Shown here: positions 49,730-58,703 of the stretch, one piece after another
Layout: every line of letters starts with the position of its first letter
How positions within the stretch are numbered: the stretch's first letter is position 1
Assembly (NCBI GenBank): GCA_002224055.1
Contig: AZLU01000012.1
Span: 1-64,000 of the forward strand
Source: Pezizomycotina sp. ARF18
Taxonomy: Eukaryota > Ascomycota
Direction of reading: 5' to 3'
Length of the DNA stretch: 64,000 nt
Translations under genes and position numbers: made by a program
The notes under the pieces: generated by a model
Told to the model about the DNA's origin: nothing
What the model saw: only the letters and a program-made list of their open reading frames with translations
Databases searched by the model: none

Positions 49730-50352
49730 GGATGATACAAGCCCTAGAGATTGAAATCAGGGCCAATTTTTTATGACGCTTTGTAAGGCAACTGGGAAAA
49801 TAACAGACTTTCGATCTATCTACTGTAAATTTAAGAGAGATCTGCGTTCTTTAAGTAGCTAAAACACCGTCAAAGGACTACGTGCTGCTCGGATATATTA
49901 GATTGTCTGCACAAATACATGGTAGAAGTATATCATAATCTGTTGAGAAGTAAGTTCTGAGTTTCACATAATCTTGTTTTGTACATCATTTGACAGTATC
50001 ACGACATCGTTCATTGTAAACGTTGAATACTGTTGTACATAAATAGTAGAGCTCTTTCCCTTGATCCTGGGGAATAAGACTAAGGATCTGAAGCAGTATT
50101 ATGTGTTTATGTGAAGTCTTGACATAATCGAGTTATTTATATTTGTTCTAATCAAGTACGCACGATATTGAAAAAAGGGACTCTATCTCTTGCTTGTCAT
50201 AGAGCGTCAAATTCCACCAAGCTGCTTTGAACCCGAGGTATAGATGTCGGATAATCCCATCCTCCGGAGCCTTCATTCCTATCAATTTCCTCTGAGGTCT
50301 AATAAACATGTCCTTGTTCCCTCCCTTCCTCGGTAGTAATCCGAAGTGCTTC
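49495..50352. other. Intergenic, with T11A41 tract
   Basis: Contains the oligo(T)-oligo(A) tract at 49686-49737 and no supported gene. Confidence 0.5.
49686..49737. repeat. Oligo(T)-oligo(A) junction, T11A41
   Basis: Eleven T followed directly by forty-one A, the longest A run in the window. Confidence 0.9.
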
Positions 50353-50733
50353 CTAACCTTCAAGGGAAATAAGCAGGATGTCGTTGTGGATACTGAAGCT
50401 TTTCTTTTCTCTCGACTTGTAAATAAAAGTTCTACTGAATTTCGTAGGATTTTTATCCCCTTCCAATAGCACTGTCCCCGCAAGCACGGTCAAATACTTC
50501 TCGCCCTCCAGCTTATGCGTGGCGAGCGATTTGCGTTCCCATTTAGCTCCCTCAAAATTCGCCCAGAGTTTTTGCGCGATGCTTTCGGTGCCATAGTAGG
50601 AATTTGTATTTACCGACAATACCGCATCTTCGGTGTACTGCGAACCTATGTGAACGGGGCCTTCTCCGAGTGCTTTATGATAGGTTTCGAGAAATTTTTG
50701 CTGTACGCTTTCGAAGTCCATTGTGGAAGCCAT
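50353..50733 (-). CDS. NTF2-like protein (nuclear transport factor 2 type)
   Basis: A single intact frame of 126 residues, the usual length of NTF2. It starts MASTMDFESVQQKFLETYHK, then YTEDAVLSVNTNSYYGTESI, AQKLWANFEGAKWERKSLAT, LTVLAGTVLLEGDKNPTKFS and RTFIYK, and ends with FSIHNDILLISLEG. This is the NTF2 layout: helix with F/Y residues, YxxxAxLS strand, GxxxIxxKL helix, VTGxLxxxxxxxxKFSQTF strands and the final FxxxNDxFRL strand. NTF2 imports RanGDP into the nucleus. Some residues expected in the Ran-binding protein are changed (LIS in place of FRL), so it may be a divergent NTF2-domain relative. No intron is present. It is the one conserved gene here without a frame change. Confidence 0.75.
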   Translation of the reverse strand: MASTMDFESVQQKFLETYHKALGEGPVHIGSQYTEDAVLSVNTNSYYGTESIAQKLWANFEGAKWERKSLATHKLEGEKYLTVLAGTVLLEGDKNPTKFSRTFIYKSREKKSFSIHNDILLISLEG

Positions 50734-51735
50734 GGTGTTTCCGTTGTACTTCCTGTAAGTGTATCTGTACCGCTAATTTGTCTATATCATTGGGGCGACG
50801 CAAGATGCAATGCTTTTTCAAGACTTTATTGAATTGCTTTCAATTCACGGGCTGTAATTATAAATATATTCTTTTAACTTTTCTTCAGGAATGAAATTCT
50901 CCAAAGATTGAGCAAATGAGGGGTTAAGCTCTGTGATTGGTCCTGCTTATTGAGGTTGACGATCATGATATCATGCAGACTGGCTCGGAAAATTCCTGTC
51001 AACTAAAATCCCAGTGCTCGAAGCGCTCTATAAAATGCTTCTGGTGAATTTGAGGCCAATGCGGAATTTCCATAGCTTGAGGAGCGCTCTATCACATTAT
51101 TACTTGCTCACGATTTCTTCAAGAGACCGAAATTTCGTTTCCCAATAGTACCAGTACCAAGAATCAATCTTTTTCATTTTTTCTTTTCTTTCTTTCTTAG
51201 AATTCTAACCTAAAGCGTCAACTTCCAAGCCGTGAAATACCAAGGAGACCTGAGGGATCTCTTTAGTCACTAGCTTGGAGTTATAGAGCAGTTTCACTTG
51301 ATAATCACAAGGAAAGATTGTTTTTCGATCCCTTGGAGTTGGTTGTTCTGAACATCGTGGGTGCCAGTCCCGATTGCGGACCCTGGTACACGTAGCCAGC
51401 CACCAACATTCAGCCGCACGCGAAGCAATTTTAATCGCTAATTACTGGTCCGCTTTGTAGGCTCTCTGTGGGCTCCACCCGGAGCCTCCCCAATACCCAT
51501 TTTTCAAGGGTAAATCATGGTAAGAAAGCGAATCTGACGGTCGCGTATTTTTTAGCCTACTTAAAATGAAAATTTGAAGTCTTTAAATAGGTCTCCCCCG
51601 CCTCTCGGGATCCTGCTTCTTGTGGAATCGTCATTCTCTTTGAAACTGGGACGGATCACGGGTTCGCCGTTTTCTTGACAATCCCCACCCAAGCAATTCT
51701 TCTTAGAAGAGCGGTTACCCTATTGTATCTCCAGG
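50734..51735. other. Intergenic, divergent promoters
   Basis: About 1 kb between the NTF2-like gene (-) and the membrane protein gene (+). No specific site recognised. Confidence 0.5.
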
Positions 51736-53356
51736 ATGCAGCGGGACGTGCCTCTAACGGCGAAAGTGATCGCCGCCGGTATCTGGCTAAAATTCATCGA
51801 AGTCGTGGAGGCCCATCTACCGTTCAACTCTACGATAGCCTCGCCTGAGCTAAAAACCCCCGGTCAAAGCGTAACTTTCGACCCTCTCGGTGTCGCAGCA
51901 ATCCTCCACAACCCCCGAGCGATGCCAGTGCCGCGCGGTTGTATGCCCAACGAAACGGCGATGTCTTCCGGTGGCCCCACACGATGCAGCTGGGAGCTGT
52001 GCTGACTCCCGTGAAGCTCCTCGTCGACCACCTCGTCTCCGGCTACTCGACCGTCCATCCAGCGAGTACGATGTGCCAAACCGACGGGGAGAAGCTCAGC
52101 GTGCGCAGCGACATGGTTTTCAAGGAACTCACGATTAATTTCAGCAATATGTGGATGGAGGATATTCTCGCGTACAAGTCGAAAAAGCTAGATCGCAAAG
52201 ACGCGGTGGTAGGTGCGGACGGCAAAAAGAAGGAAAGGGTTGTTGCGCCGCGAACGATATAATTGTGTGCCATGTGCCGGACATGTATCCGGAGAAGGAC
52301 AGGCAGTCGCGGTTGCGCACGAAAACGTTCACGGAACCACCGCCGGCTGAAGGAGATAGTAAACTTCAGAAGGCTAAAATTATAGAGCCGCCCAAGGAGC
52401 TCGTGCGAGATCCAGAGGATGCTCGGACGCCCAAGTTCGGCGAGAGGTTCATTCTCGACGTGATCGGGATATTAACTGGTCTCTCCCTCGCCACGTGTAC
52501 GGTTTTCAGCGTCCTTACTGGTGATATATGGGCTGTTACTTTATTTTTCCTATTCTTCATGCACTGGGTCGTATCGGCAATTATTTCAGTCACGTCTTTG
52601 ATTAAGTACCGAATGCCACCTATTAAGAAAGATGGAGAACGCAAGTACGCGCTTTTCGAACGGCCTGGTGGCGCTGGCACGGTAGTATTCACCGGCCGCA
52701 AGGATAACCTCGAGCGTTGGGGGCGTATTGTCTGGGAATTCGACGACAGCCACGAGAACGTGCTAAAGAATACGATCCTACATTGGTCTTGGGTCATATC
52801 CGGCAGCCTCTCTGCTGTAGCATCCGTTGCGTGTATGGTGAACATGGGCGGGCCCATGCAGCTTGCATTCCTCGGAGTTATCGTGTACTCATCCATTGCA
52901 GAGATTCTCGCGACAAGGGTGGCGAGGAATCTCCAGAGAAGATCTCTCCCTGAAGGGGCGTATGTTCGACACGTGGTGGAGGGAAGCGAGACGAGATCAA
53001 AGGGGATTTGCCGCGCAGCTCTGACAGGGCCCGAACCATGCAGGCTCGCCAACTTTGACGAAAAATCGCAAACGTGGCAGGCACTGGACTGGACCAGCGA
53101 AGATATCAAGCTCCTGCCGGATCTCCCGGAATTTGTGGAGATGTCGAAATTACTCAAGGACCTAGCAGCTTTGCGGACTGGTCAGGACGCCGAGGTACAG
53201 CAGGCGATCAACGAATACCTCAACCACACGTACGATGCTCCGAAACTGGCGGAACGCGTCGCTAAAGAAGCAAAGGATGCTTGGGATGAGAGGAATAGAG
53301 AGGATGCAAAAAGGGCAGGCAATACTTTGCCCAGCAAGACAGAGGAACACGCGTGA
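51736..53356 (+). CDS. Hypothetical four-TM membrane protein
   Basis: Family not recognised. Start at 51736: MQRDVPLTAKVIAAGIWLKF, then IEVVEAHLPFNSTIASPELK. Frame changes near 51925 and 52245 connect to YAQRNGDVFRWPHTMQLGAV, LTPVKLLVDHLVSGYSTVHP, TDGEKLSVRSDMVFKELTIN and ANDIIVCHVPDMYPEKDRQS. The long last frame has four predicted membrane segments: VIGILTGLSLATCTVFSVL, IWAVTLFFLFFMHWVVSAII, ILHWSWVISGSLSAVASVA and MQLAFLGVIVYSSIAEILAT. Between pairs two and three lies a soluble loop of about 60 residues. The C-terminal 130 residues are charged and helical, ending TLPSKTEEHA. The whole would be about 535 residues. Topology suggests an integral membrane protein with large cytosolic ends; its role is unknown. 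Confidence 0.7.
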
Positions 53357-53787
53357 ATGCAAGATACGAATCAGTTCAAGTTGTAAAGATTTTAAATATT
53401 TGATTTGGGGTAATAGTTAAAATCCTTAAGATTCAGTGTAAATTAGTTTATGATATTCATATGCGCCATCTAGCTTTTCGAAAGCGTCGTACAATGTACG
53501 TATTGAGGATCAAAATTTTTTTCGTGTCCATTCGTATGCATTCAGACGTGAAACTCTTGCGTATACTCCTAGCCGACAAATATTACAAACCCGGCTTCTT
53601 TATACTCTTTATAATCCCTTCTGTTGTGTACCCTAGTGAGACTTCAGAGTTTCCAACCCGTGCATAAGCTCACGAAGTATGTGAGCGTACACCGTTATCA
53701 TAAGAGCCTTAGAGTCCATGCGCTTGCCTTGCTGCTCTGTCGACTTCGCCGTCCACGTTGTGCGCCGTATAATGGAAGTTCGCTGTA
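53357..53787. other. Intergenic, convergent 3' ends
   Basis: AT-rich spacer, nothing recognised. Confidence 0.5.
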
Positions 53788-54679
53788 TCACTTTCGGAGG
53801 CTTCGCAAGGTGTTGGCTGCTTCTCGAGGGTTTAAGAACCTCTTGGCATCTTTCTTGGGGCCTACATCGAGGAGAGCTCCCGAAGTTATAGCGCGCCGCG
53901 CTTTCATCCAGCTGCTAGCCGGCGTCGGAGGAAGAAGACTTGCGGGATCTCCGAGGAACGGACCGAGGCGCGAGTACGGAACACCGAGGTATAGAGCACA
54001 TGCGCATATTAACCGCAACCAGAACCCGTTGAAGGAAAGTATACTGATAAGGAAAATAGCGCTGCTAATCTGCTTTAGTTCCCTTAACGGGATATTCCTT
54101 CTAGCTGCTGCCTCCAGGCTCGTCGGTAGACCTTCCCAGTTGCCCTCTTTTCGAGTTCATGCGACAGCAGTGCTACGGCACTTTCGTAGCTTTTCGGATC
54201 GTATTCGAACGCGACTTTGGCGAATGCCCTCAGCAGCTCGAGGGTTTCGACGCTGCAACAGCACAGCTCCATCACGCACCATGGGCGGCGTAGAACGCAG
54301 AGTAGCGTTTCCGCCTCACTGTTTTTACCGCCGACGCCGTGGTATTTGCTCGTGGAGGCGTTATAAAAAACCAAGGCTTCCTATCCACTTCGTCGACCGG
54401 ACGGGTCGCGCGAGGCGGACTAGGCAGGGATTTCAGATTGTGTACATCGAGCTGGTCAGAACGGATGTATATCGGTATCGTCCTAGCGACTGCTTTTGCG
54501 AGGGAATCCAGCCGGGCAGCTCCATTTCCCGAAGCTCCTGGTGAAGATTGCCAAGATTCTGGCAGGGATGTAATCGTGAAAATGATAAAGCGGTCGCCGG
54601 TCGTAACACCCCCTCCCTTGTCGTAAGCTGCTAAAATTTCGGGGAGCGGCGTAGCATCGATCGTATCCTCCTTTATCAT
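53788..54679 (-). CDS. Hypothetical protein, frame-disrupted
   Basis: Not recognised. From 54679: MIKEDTIDATPLPEILAAYD, GDRFIIFTITSLPESWQSSP, LDSLAKAVARTIPIYIRSDQ and LDVHNLKSLPSPPRATRPVD. After a frame change come YNASTSKYHGVGGKNSEAET, LELLRAFAKVAFEYDPKSYE and SAVALLSHELEKRA. Near the end a third frame reads GALLDVGPKKDAKRFLNPRE and AANTLRSLRK. The plus strand also has a 306-codon Arg-rich frame over the same stretch (53624-54544). The minus reading has the more normal amino-acid balance, so I prefer it, but the strand is not certain. Confidence 0.4.
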
Positions 54680-55634
54680 GGGAATATTGATATCTGGATC
54701 TCAGGACATGGCATTATACTCAGAGTCATCCTCTGCTTGCGTTACTAAGGTGTTGAATCGGGATAAATAAATTCCGGAGGTTTATCGAACCTCCCCGTTG
54801 TTGGAAGAGTCAAGTAGGAGAACTCGGTAGCGATGTACAGCTCGAAACGTAAACGAGACCATAAAGTCGCGGTAGGGTCAGGGTTCGTTTAAATGTGTCT
54901 TTCATCGAGAGAAGAGGGGAGATCAAAAAAGCGATATATCGCATGGGATTCTTGTCCAAGTTGGTGATCGTTTTTCAACATTTCTCCCAACATTTCGCCT
55001 TTATCTTGTGGAGGCGCAGCGAATCTGGGCCAATCTGCAAGCCGCCGGTTCGGTGAGATCATGGGACATATGCAGGGATTTTCCTGTGCACAACCAATCG
55101 CCAAAGGTTTCTCATATGGTGTACCTGGAATTGTAAGAGATCTGCCTTGACAGAAGCCGCATTAGAGCGCTTGGATTTTAGAGAGAAAAAAGAATCGAGA
55201 TATACTACTACTGATATATTCTAAACTATCACGACATCCCAGACACCTGGATAGAATCCTTATTGTGGCAAACCTTAAATCCTATGAATATCCGCTTGTG
55301 CGAGGGGTGTATTAACGCCTTAGGCTGATTGCACGGAGTCTGGGATCAATAAGTGCGGGAAAATCCCGTTTTCACACAGGAACCGAGATTTCGCTGAGCA
55401 AAAAAAAAAAACTTTTCGGCGGTCACCATTGACTGATCTCTTAAATCAGCAACGTTGAACAGAATTTGATAAATTTCACAAATAAGCCTGAAGACGTCTA
55501 AGGCTTTACGATATAAACAATGGGCGAATAAAATCATGGTTTTGGTGTCACTAGCGTTATAGTATGTTGAGAAAATATCTCTTCTTGAAGCCGTAAAAGT
55601 TATATACAAAAAAAATTAAAAAAAAAAAAAAATT
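54680..55634. other. Intergenic
   Basis: No supported feature until the A/T-rich tract at 55609-55641, next to the tRNA-Gly gene. Confidence 0.5.
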
Positions 55635-55641
55635 AAAAAAA
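55635..55641 (-). terminator. RNA polymerase III terminator of tRNA-Gly
   Basis: A run of seven T on the minus strand, starting six bases after the tRNA 3' end, followed by further T-rich sequence. Confidence 0.7.
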
Positions 55642-55646
55642 GAAAG

Positions 55647-55749
55647 TGCATTTGCCGAGACTCGAACTCGGACCTCGTGTAGATGTTCCCTGTCAGGAAG
55701 ATCCTGCGGTTAATGGCAAACACGAATTGTACCCTTCAACCACAAATGC
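55647..55749 (-). tRNA. tRNA-Gly(GCC) with anticodon-loop intron
   Basis: A cloverleaf with acceptor GCATTTG/CAAATGC, discriminator A, D-arm GTTG-AAGGGTA-CAAT, anticodon stem CGTGT/ACACG and T-arm CCGAG-TTCGAGT-CTCGG. The anticodon loop reads TTGCCA then T, with anticodon GCC. An insertion of about 32 bases lies one base 3' of the anticodon, the canonical place for introns cut by the tRNA splicing endonuclease. The acceptor sequence is typical of eukaryotic tRNA-Gly(GCC). Its T-arm is uninterrupted, unlike that of the neighbouring Ile gene. Confidence 0.9.
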
Positions 55750-56091
55750 TTGTTGATTGGATGAAAACCTGTGCTCTCGGTTTCGCTATATTGATTCGAG
55801 CTCTGCTGGGATTATAAAACCACAACTAAAAAAAGAACGCAAACCTGAATTGGACTTTCTTAACTAGATTGATCTAATTTCAAAACTTCAACCTAGCGTG
55901 GAACCCTTTGAACAATACGATTTATTCGCGCAGTTTATACAAGAATATATTGCCAATACCTTCGGACGAGGGTTAGAATCATAAGCAGTGACTGCTGTAC
56001 CGTCCTATCACCACCACGGCCGAGCGTATTCCTCTCGGTAAGATGACTCTAAGGATATATAGCCACTTTCGGTTGCTTCTTTCATCCGAAA

Positions 56092-56256
56092 GCACCCTTA
56101 GCTCAGTTGGTTAGAGCGTGGTGCTAATAACTTGTTCTGAACAAGATGATAACGCCAAGGTCGGGAGGTGAGTTTAAAGAACCAACATCCACCAATCATG
56201 ATTCACAACATATACTAACCCGAATTATCACATCAGTTCGAGCCTCCCAGGGTGTA
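56092..56256 (+). tRNA. tRNA-Ile(AAT), three exons: anticodon-loop intron plus T-arm intron
   Basis: Acceptor GCACCCT/AGGGTGT (G1-U72 wobble), discriminator A at 56256, D-arm GCTC-AGTTGGTTA-GAGC, anticodon stem TGGTG/CGCCA and anticodon AAT at 56126-56128. The body AGCTCAGTTGGTTAGAGCGT is the standard eukaryotic Ile form. Intron 1 (56130-56151, 22 bases) is at the canonical position after base 37. Intron 2 (56168-56236, 69 bases) lies between T-stem base 53 and T-loop base 54, begins GTGAGT, has TACTAAC at 56213-56219 and ends CAG. Removing both leaves exactly 74 bases with a perfect T-arm GGGAG-TTCGAGC-CTCCC. A T15 run at 56278-56292 can terminate polymerase III. Confidence 0.9.
56168..56236 (+). 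other. Spliceosomal-type intron inside the T-arm of tRNA-Ile
   Basis: 69 bases with donor GTGAGT, branch site TACTAAC 17 bases before the end, and acceptor CAG. Exact excision rebuilds a five-base-pair T-stem with a seven-base loop. The size lies within the 61-127 base range of well-supported GT-AG introns of protein genes in this window, and the branch site has the same form. The last base of the intron plus the exon (GTTCGAGCC) leaves a nearly complete B-box promoter element. Confidence 0.8.
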
Positions 56257-56277
56257 ACAGATACAGGCGTTGCAAGC

Positions 56278-56292
56278 TTTTTTTTTTTTTTT
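56278..56292 (+). terminator. RNA polymerase III terminator of tRNA-Ile
   Basis: Fifteen T, 21 bases after the tRNA 3' end. There is no earlier T run of four or more downstream of the gene. Confidence 0.6.
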
Positions 56293-56507
56293 CTGTTTCT
56301 TTTTTAAAGTTCATCAAACTCATTCAATGGATGGTCGTAATATTGGTTGTTGCAAAGTTTTATTTTTTCTTTTCTCTTCACACTTCGCCCGCGGAAAAAT
56401 TTCTACCATAACGAACTTCCATGAACATAGCGTCGTATATCTCTTAGTAGTATTTGAAGCAATCACAGCCAGTTATACTAATAACAAGTACTTGCTATTC
56501 AGAAACG

Positions 56508-56538
<31 letters not shown>

Positions 56539-56750
56539 CTACGAGGGACAAAGTATACTTCTTCAAACTTTGATTTATACTGTTTATACTACGAGTATGC
56601 TGCTACGAGCCCACAATGACTGTACACAAAAAAGATGCCGGGCATACCGACAAGAAAAACATGCGATTTACAAAGAGAAAAAAGAAAACACGATTTTTCT
56701 TCTATCTTGAAACATCCTTCTCCTCTCTTTTAAGATCTAGGAATCTATTT
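56293..56750. other. Intergenic
   Basis: AT-rich spacer with a long T run at 56510-56539. No other feature. Confidence 0.5.
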
Positions 56751-58703
56751 CTAGTTCTTCTCGGACACGTGCGGTTGTGAGTGCGAAGTCGAGACCCGGT
56801 GGAGGCCGACTTCGGTCGCAGCGACACGGGGGCATTCCTCCTCCGCGGCAACATCGAGCGCGTTCATCTCCTCTTCGTGTCGTTGTACTTCTTGTAAAGG
56901 AACCAGAAGACGACACCGGCGACGGCGGAGGCGATGGCGAGACCAGTGTACATCCAGACGAGCTTAGGATCCTCGGCAGTCGGGAGAGGGCGATACCGAG
57001 GGCGGCACCGAAGGCGTTGGTGAACAGGAACATGGCCATGACGAATGATTTCATGGAAGGAGGTGCTTTAGTCTGTGAGGTCGTTAGCAAAATTCTTGGA
57101 ATTTTATAATTAATAAAAGAGATTTTGACTTACGTAGGCGTATTCGAGACCGGTAATAGAGGCGAAGATTTCGGAAAGACCGATGAAAAGATAAGCCGGC
57201 GTCTGAACGGCGACATGAACCTTGTTGGGTACATCTCCTCCCAAGCAGGTCTTGGACATCGGAAACCTGTAACAGGGCGGGGAGTTGTAGATGATGTTCT
57301 GCACGATAGCAGCGTACGCCATGGCGACAGCACCGAGGAGGAAACCCCAAGTGATACGCGTGATCGGCTTGAACTTGATGCCGAACTCCTGAGCATCGGG
57401 TAGACGAGCTTGTCGCAGATGGGGATGAAGATGATGATCGTTAGCGGGTCGATGTTCTGCATGATGTCGTTGGGGATGCCGTGGGTTTCCATGACTCCCG
57501 CCTGGGAGACAAAGTTGTTGATCATCTGCCCGTAGACGACCCAGTAGATCGGGTAAAAGATGAAGACGCGGCAGGCGACGAGGGCGCGCTTGATTTCGTC
57601 GACGAAGAGGTCGGACCAGGGGACGGAGGCTCCGGCGGACGGCTTGGCGGCGTCCATGTCCCCTTTACCTTTGATGATGCCGACCCACATCGCGCGAAGG
57701 CGTAGAGGATGATGGAACCCTGCGGCGGGCGGACGACGTAGCTCTTGCGGCCGGCGATGAGGACGGCGAGACCTACGAAGAAGATGCAGAGCGGGAGGAG
57801 GTACGCCGTCCAGAAACCGCAGTGCAGTTCGAGTTCGGTAGTTGCGATGGAGGACAGGGAACCGACGTTGATGCACATGTAGAAGATCATGTAGATCGAC
57901 TGGATCGTAACCGCAGGGTCGACGATAACGCGCTCGCCGTTCTTGAGGGTCTTGACCTTCGGCTTCGTCTCCTTGTACTGCTCGGCGATGAGCGGGAGAC
58001 GTTGGACTTGATACCACCCGTTCCGAGGCCGATAACGATCATGGAAGCGACGAGACCGCCGTATGCGTGGCCGTGCTCGATCGAAGACGTAACGAGGTGA
58101 AGAACAGGATGAACAGTCCGGCGATGTAGATGAGCGAGAACAGCAGGATCGTGTTGTACTTGCCGAGGTACTGGTCCGCAACGATGGCGCCGATGATCGG
58201 GTAACGTAACACCAGAACTGGAAGAACTGCGACAGGGCGGTGGCCTTAGCCTGACCGAGGCCAAGCGCACCGGGATGTTTAGGGTCACCGTAGGGTCTCT
58301 GCATGTAGTTCTGGAAGGGACCCGAGAGACCGTAGTATGCGAAACGCTCGCACAGTTCGACGGCGGCAACGAACCAGGCGGAGATGGGGAGGTGGTCGGC
58401 GACCTTACGGAGGGTGGCGAGCTCGTGCTCGTTCGGCTCTTGGCCATCCTCTGTGTCGCTGAACTCACTGGGGTGGCCGTCGTAGGCCGGCACCTTCTCG
58501 ACGGCTGGACCTTGCCGTTGAGGTCTCCACCGGCCATATCGGTGGAGGGCCTCCTGGATTCTTCCAGGGCTGTACTACCGCCTCAGCATGGAGCCTAAGA
58601 ACAGTGAAGAAACGATGTTAGGAAATACTCTATACTCTAATGGATACCAAGCAAAAGTGCAAAGTTATACTTACTGAGCGGCTATCGTTTCTTTATCAGC
58701 CAT
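56751..58703 (-). CDS. PTR2: POT/PTR2-family proton-coupled peptide transporter, frame-disrupted
   Basis: Imports di- and tripeptides with protons across the plasma membrane. Exon 1 is MADKETIAAQ (58703-58675), then intron 58595-58674. The large exon shows ELCERFAYYGLSGPFQNYMQ, carrying the family ExxER motif and YYG, then ALSQFFQFWCYVT, VASMIVIGLGTGGIKSNVS, TIQSIYMIFYMCINVGSLSS, GFWTAYLLPLCIFFVGLAVL, RVFIFYPIYWVVYGQMINNF, PLTIIIFIPICDKLVYPMLR, ITRITWGFLLGAVAMAYAAI and TPAYLFIGLSEIFASITGLE. Intron 57073-57133 (GTAAGT...GCTAACG...CACAG) precedes the last exon with SMKSFVMAMFLFTNAFGAAL, VWMYTGLAIASAVAGVVFWF and YNDT. About twelve membrane segments, as in the family. About eight frame changes are scattered through the exons, all between conserved blocks. 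The start fits fungal PTR2 homologues. Confidence 0.85.

Noticed and set aside
52366-53157. 263-codon minus-strand frame
   Set aside because: It is a shadow of the four-TM membrane protein on the plus strand.
53624-54544. 306-codon plus-strand open frame, Arg-rich
   Set aside because: The composition is that expected for the antisense of an ordinary gene; the minus-strand reading looks more protein-like. Strand remains slightly uncertain.
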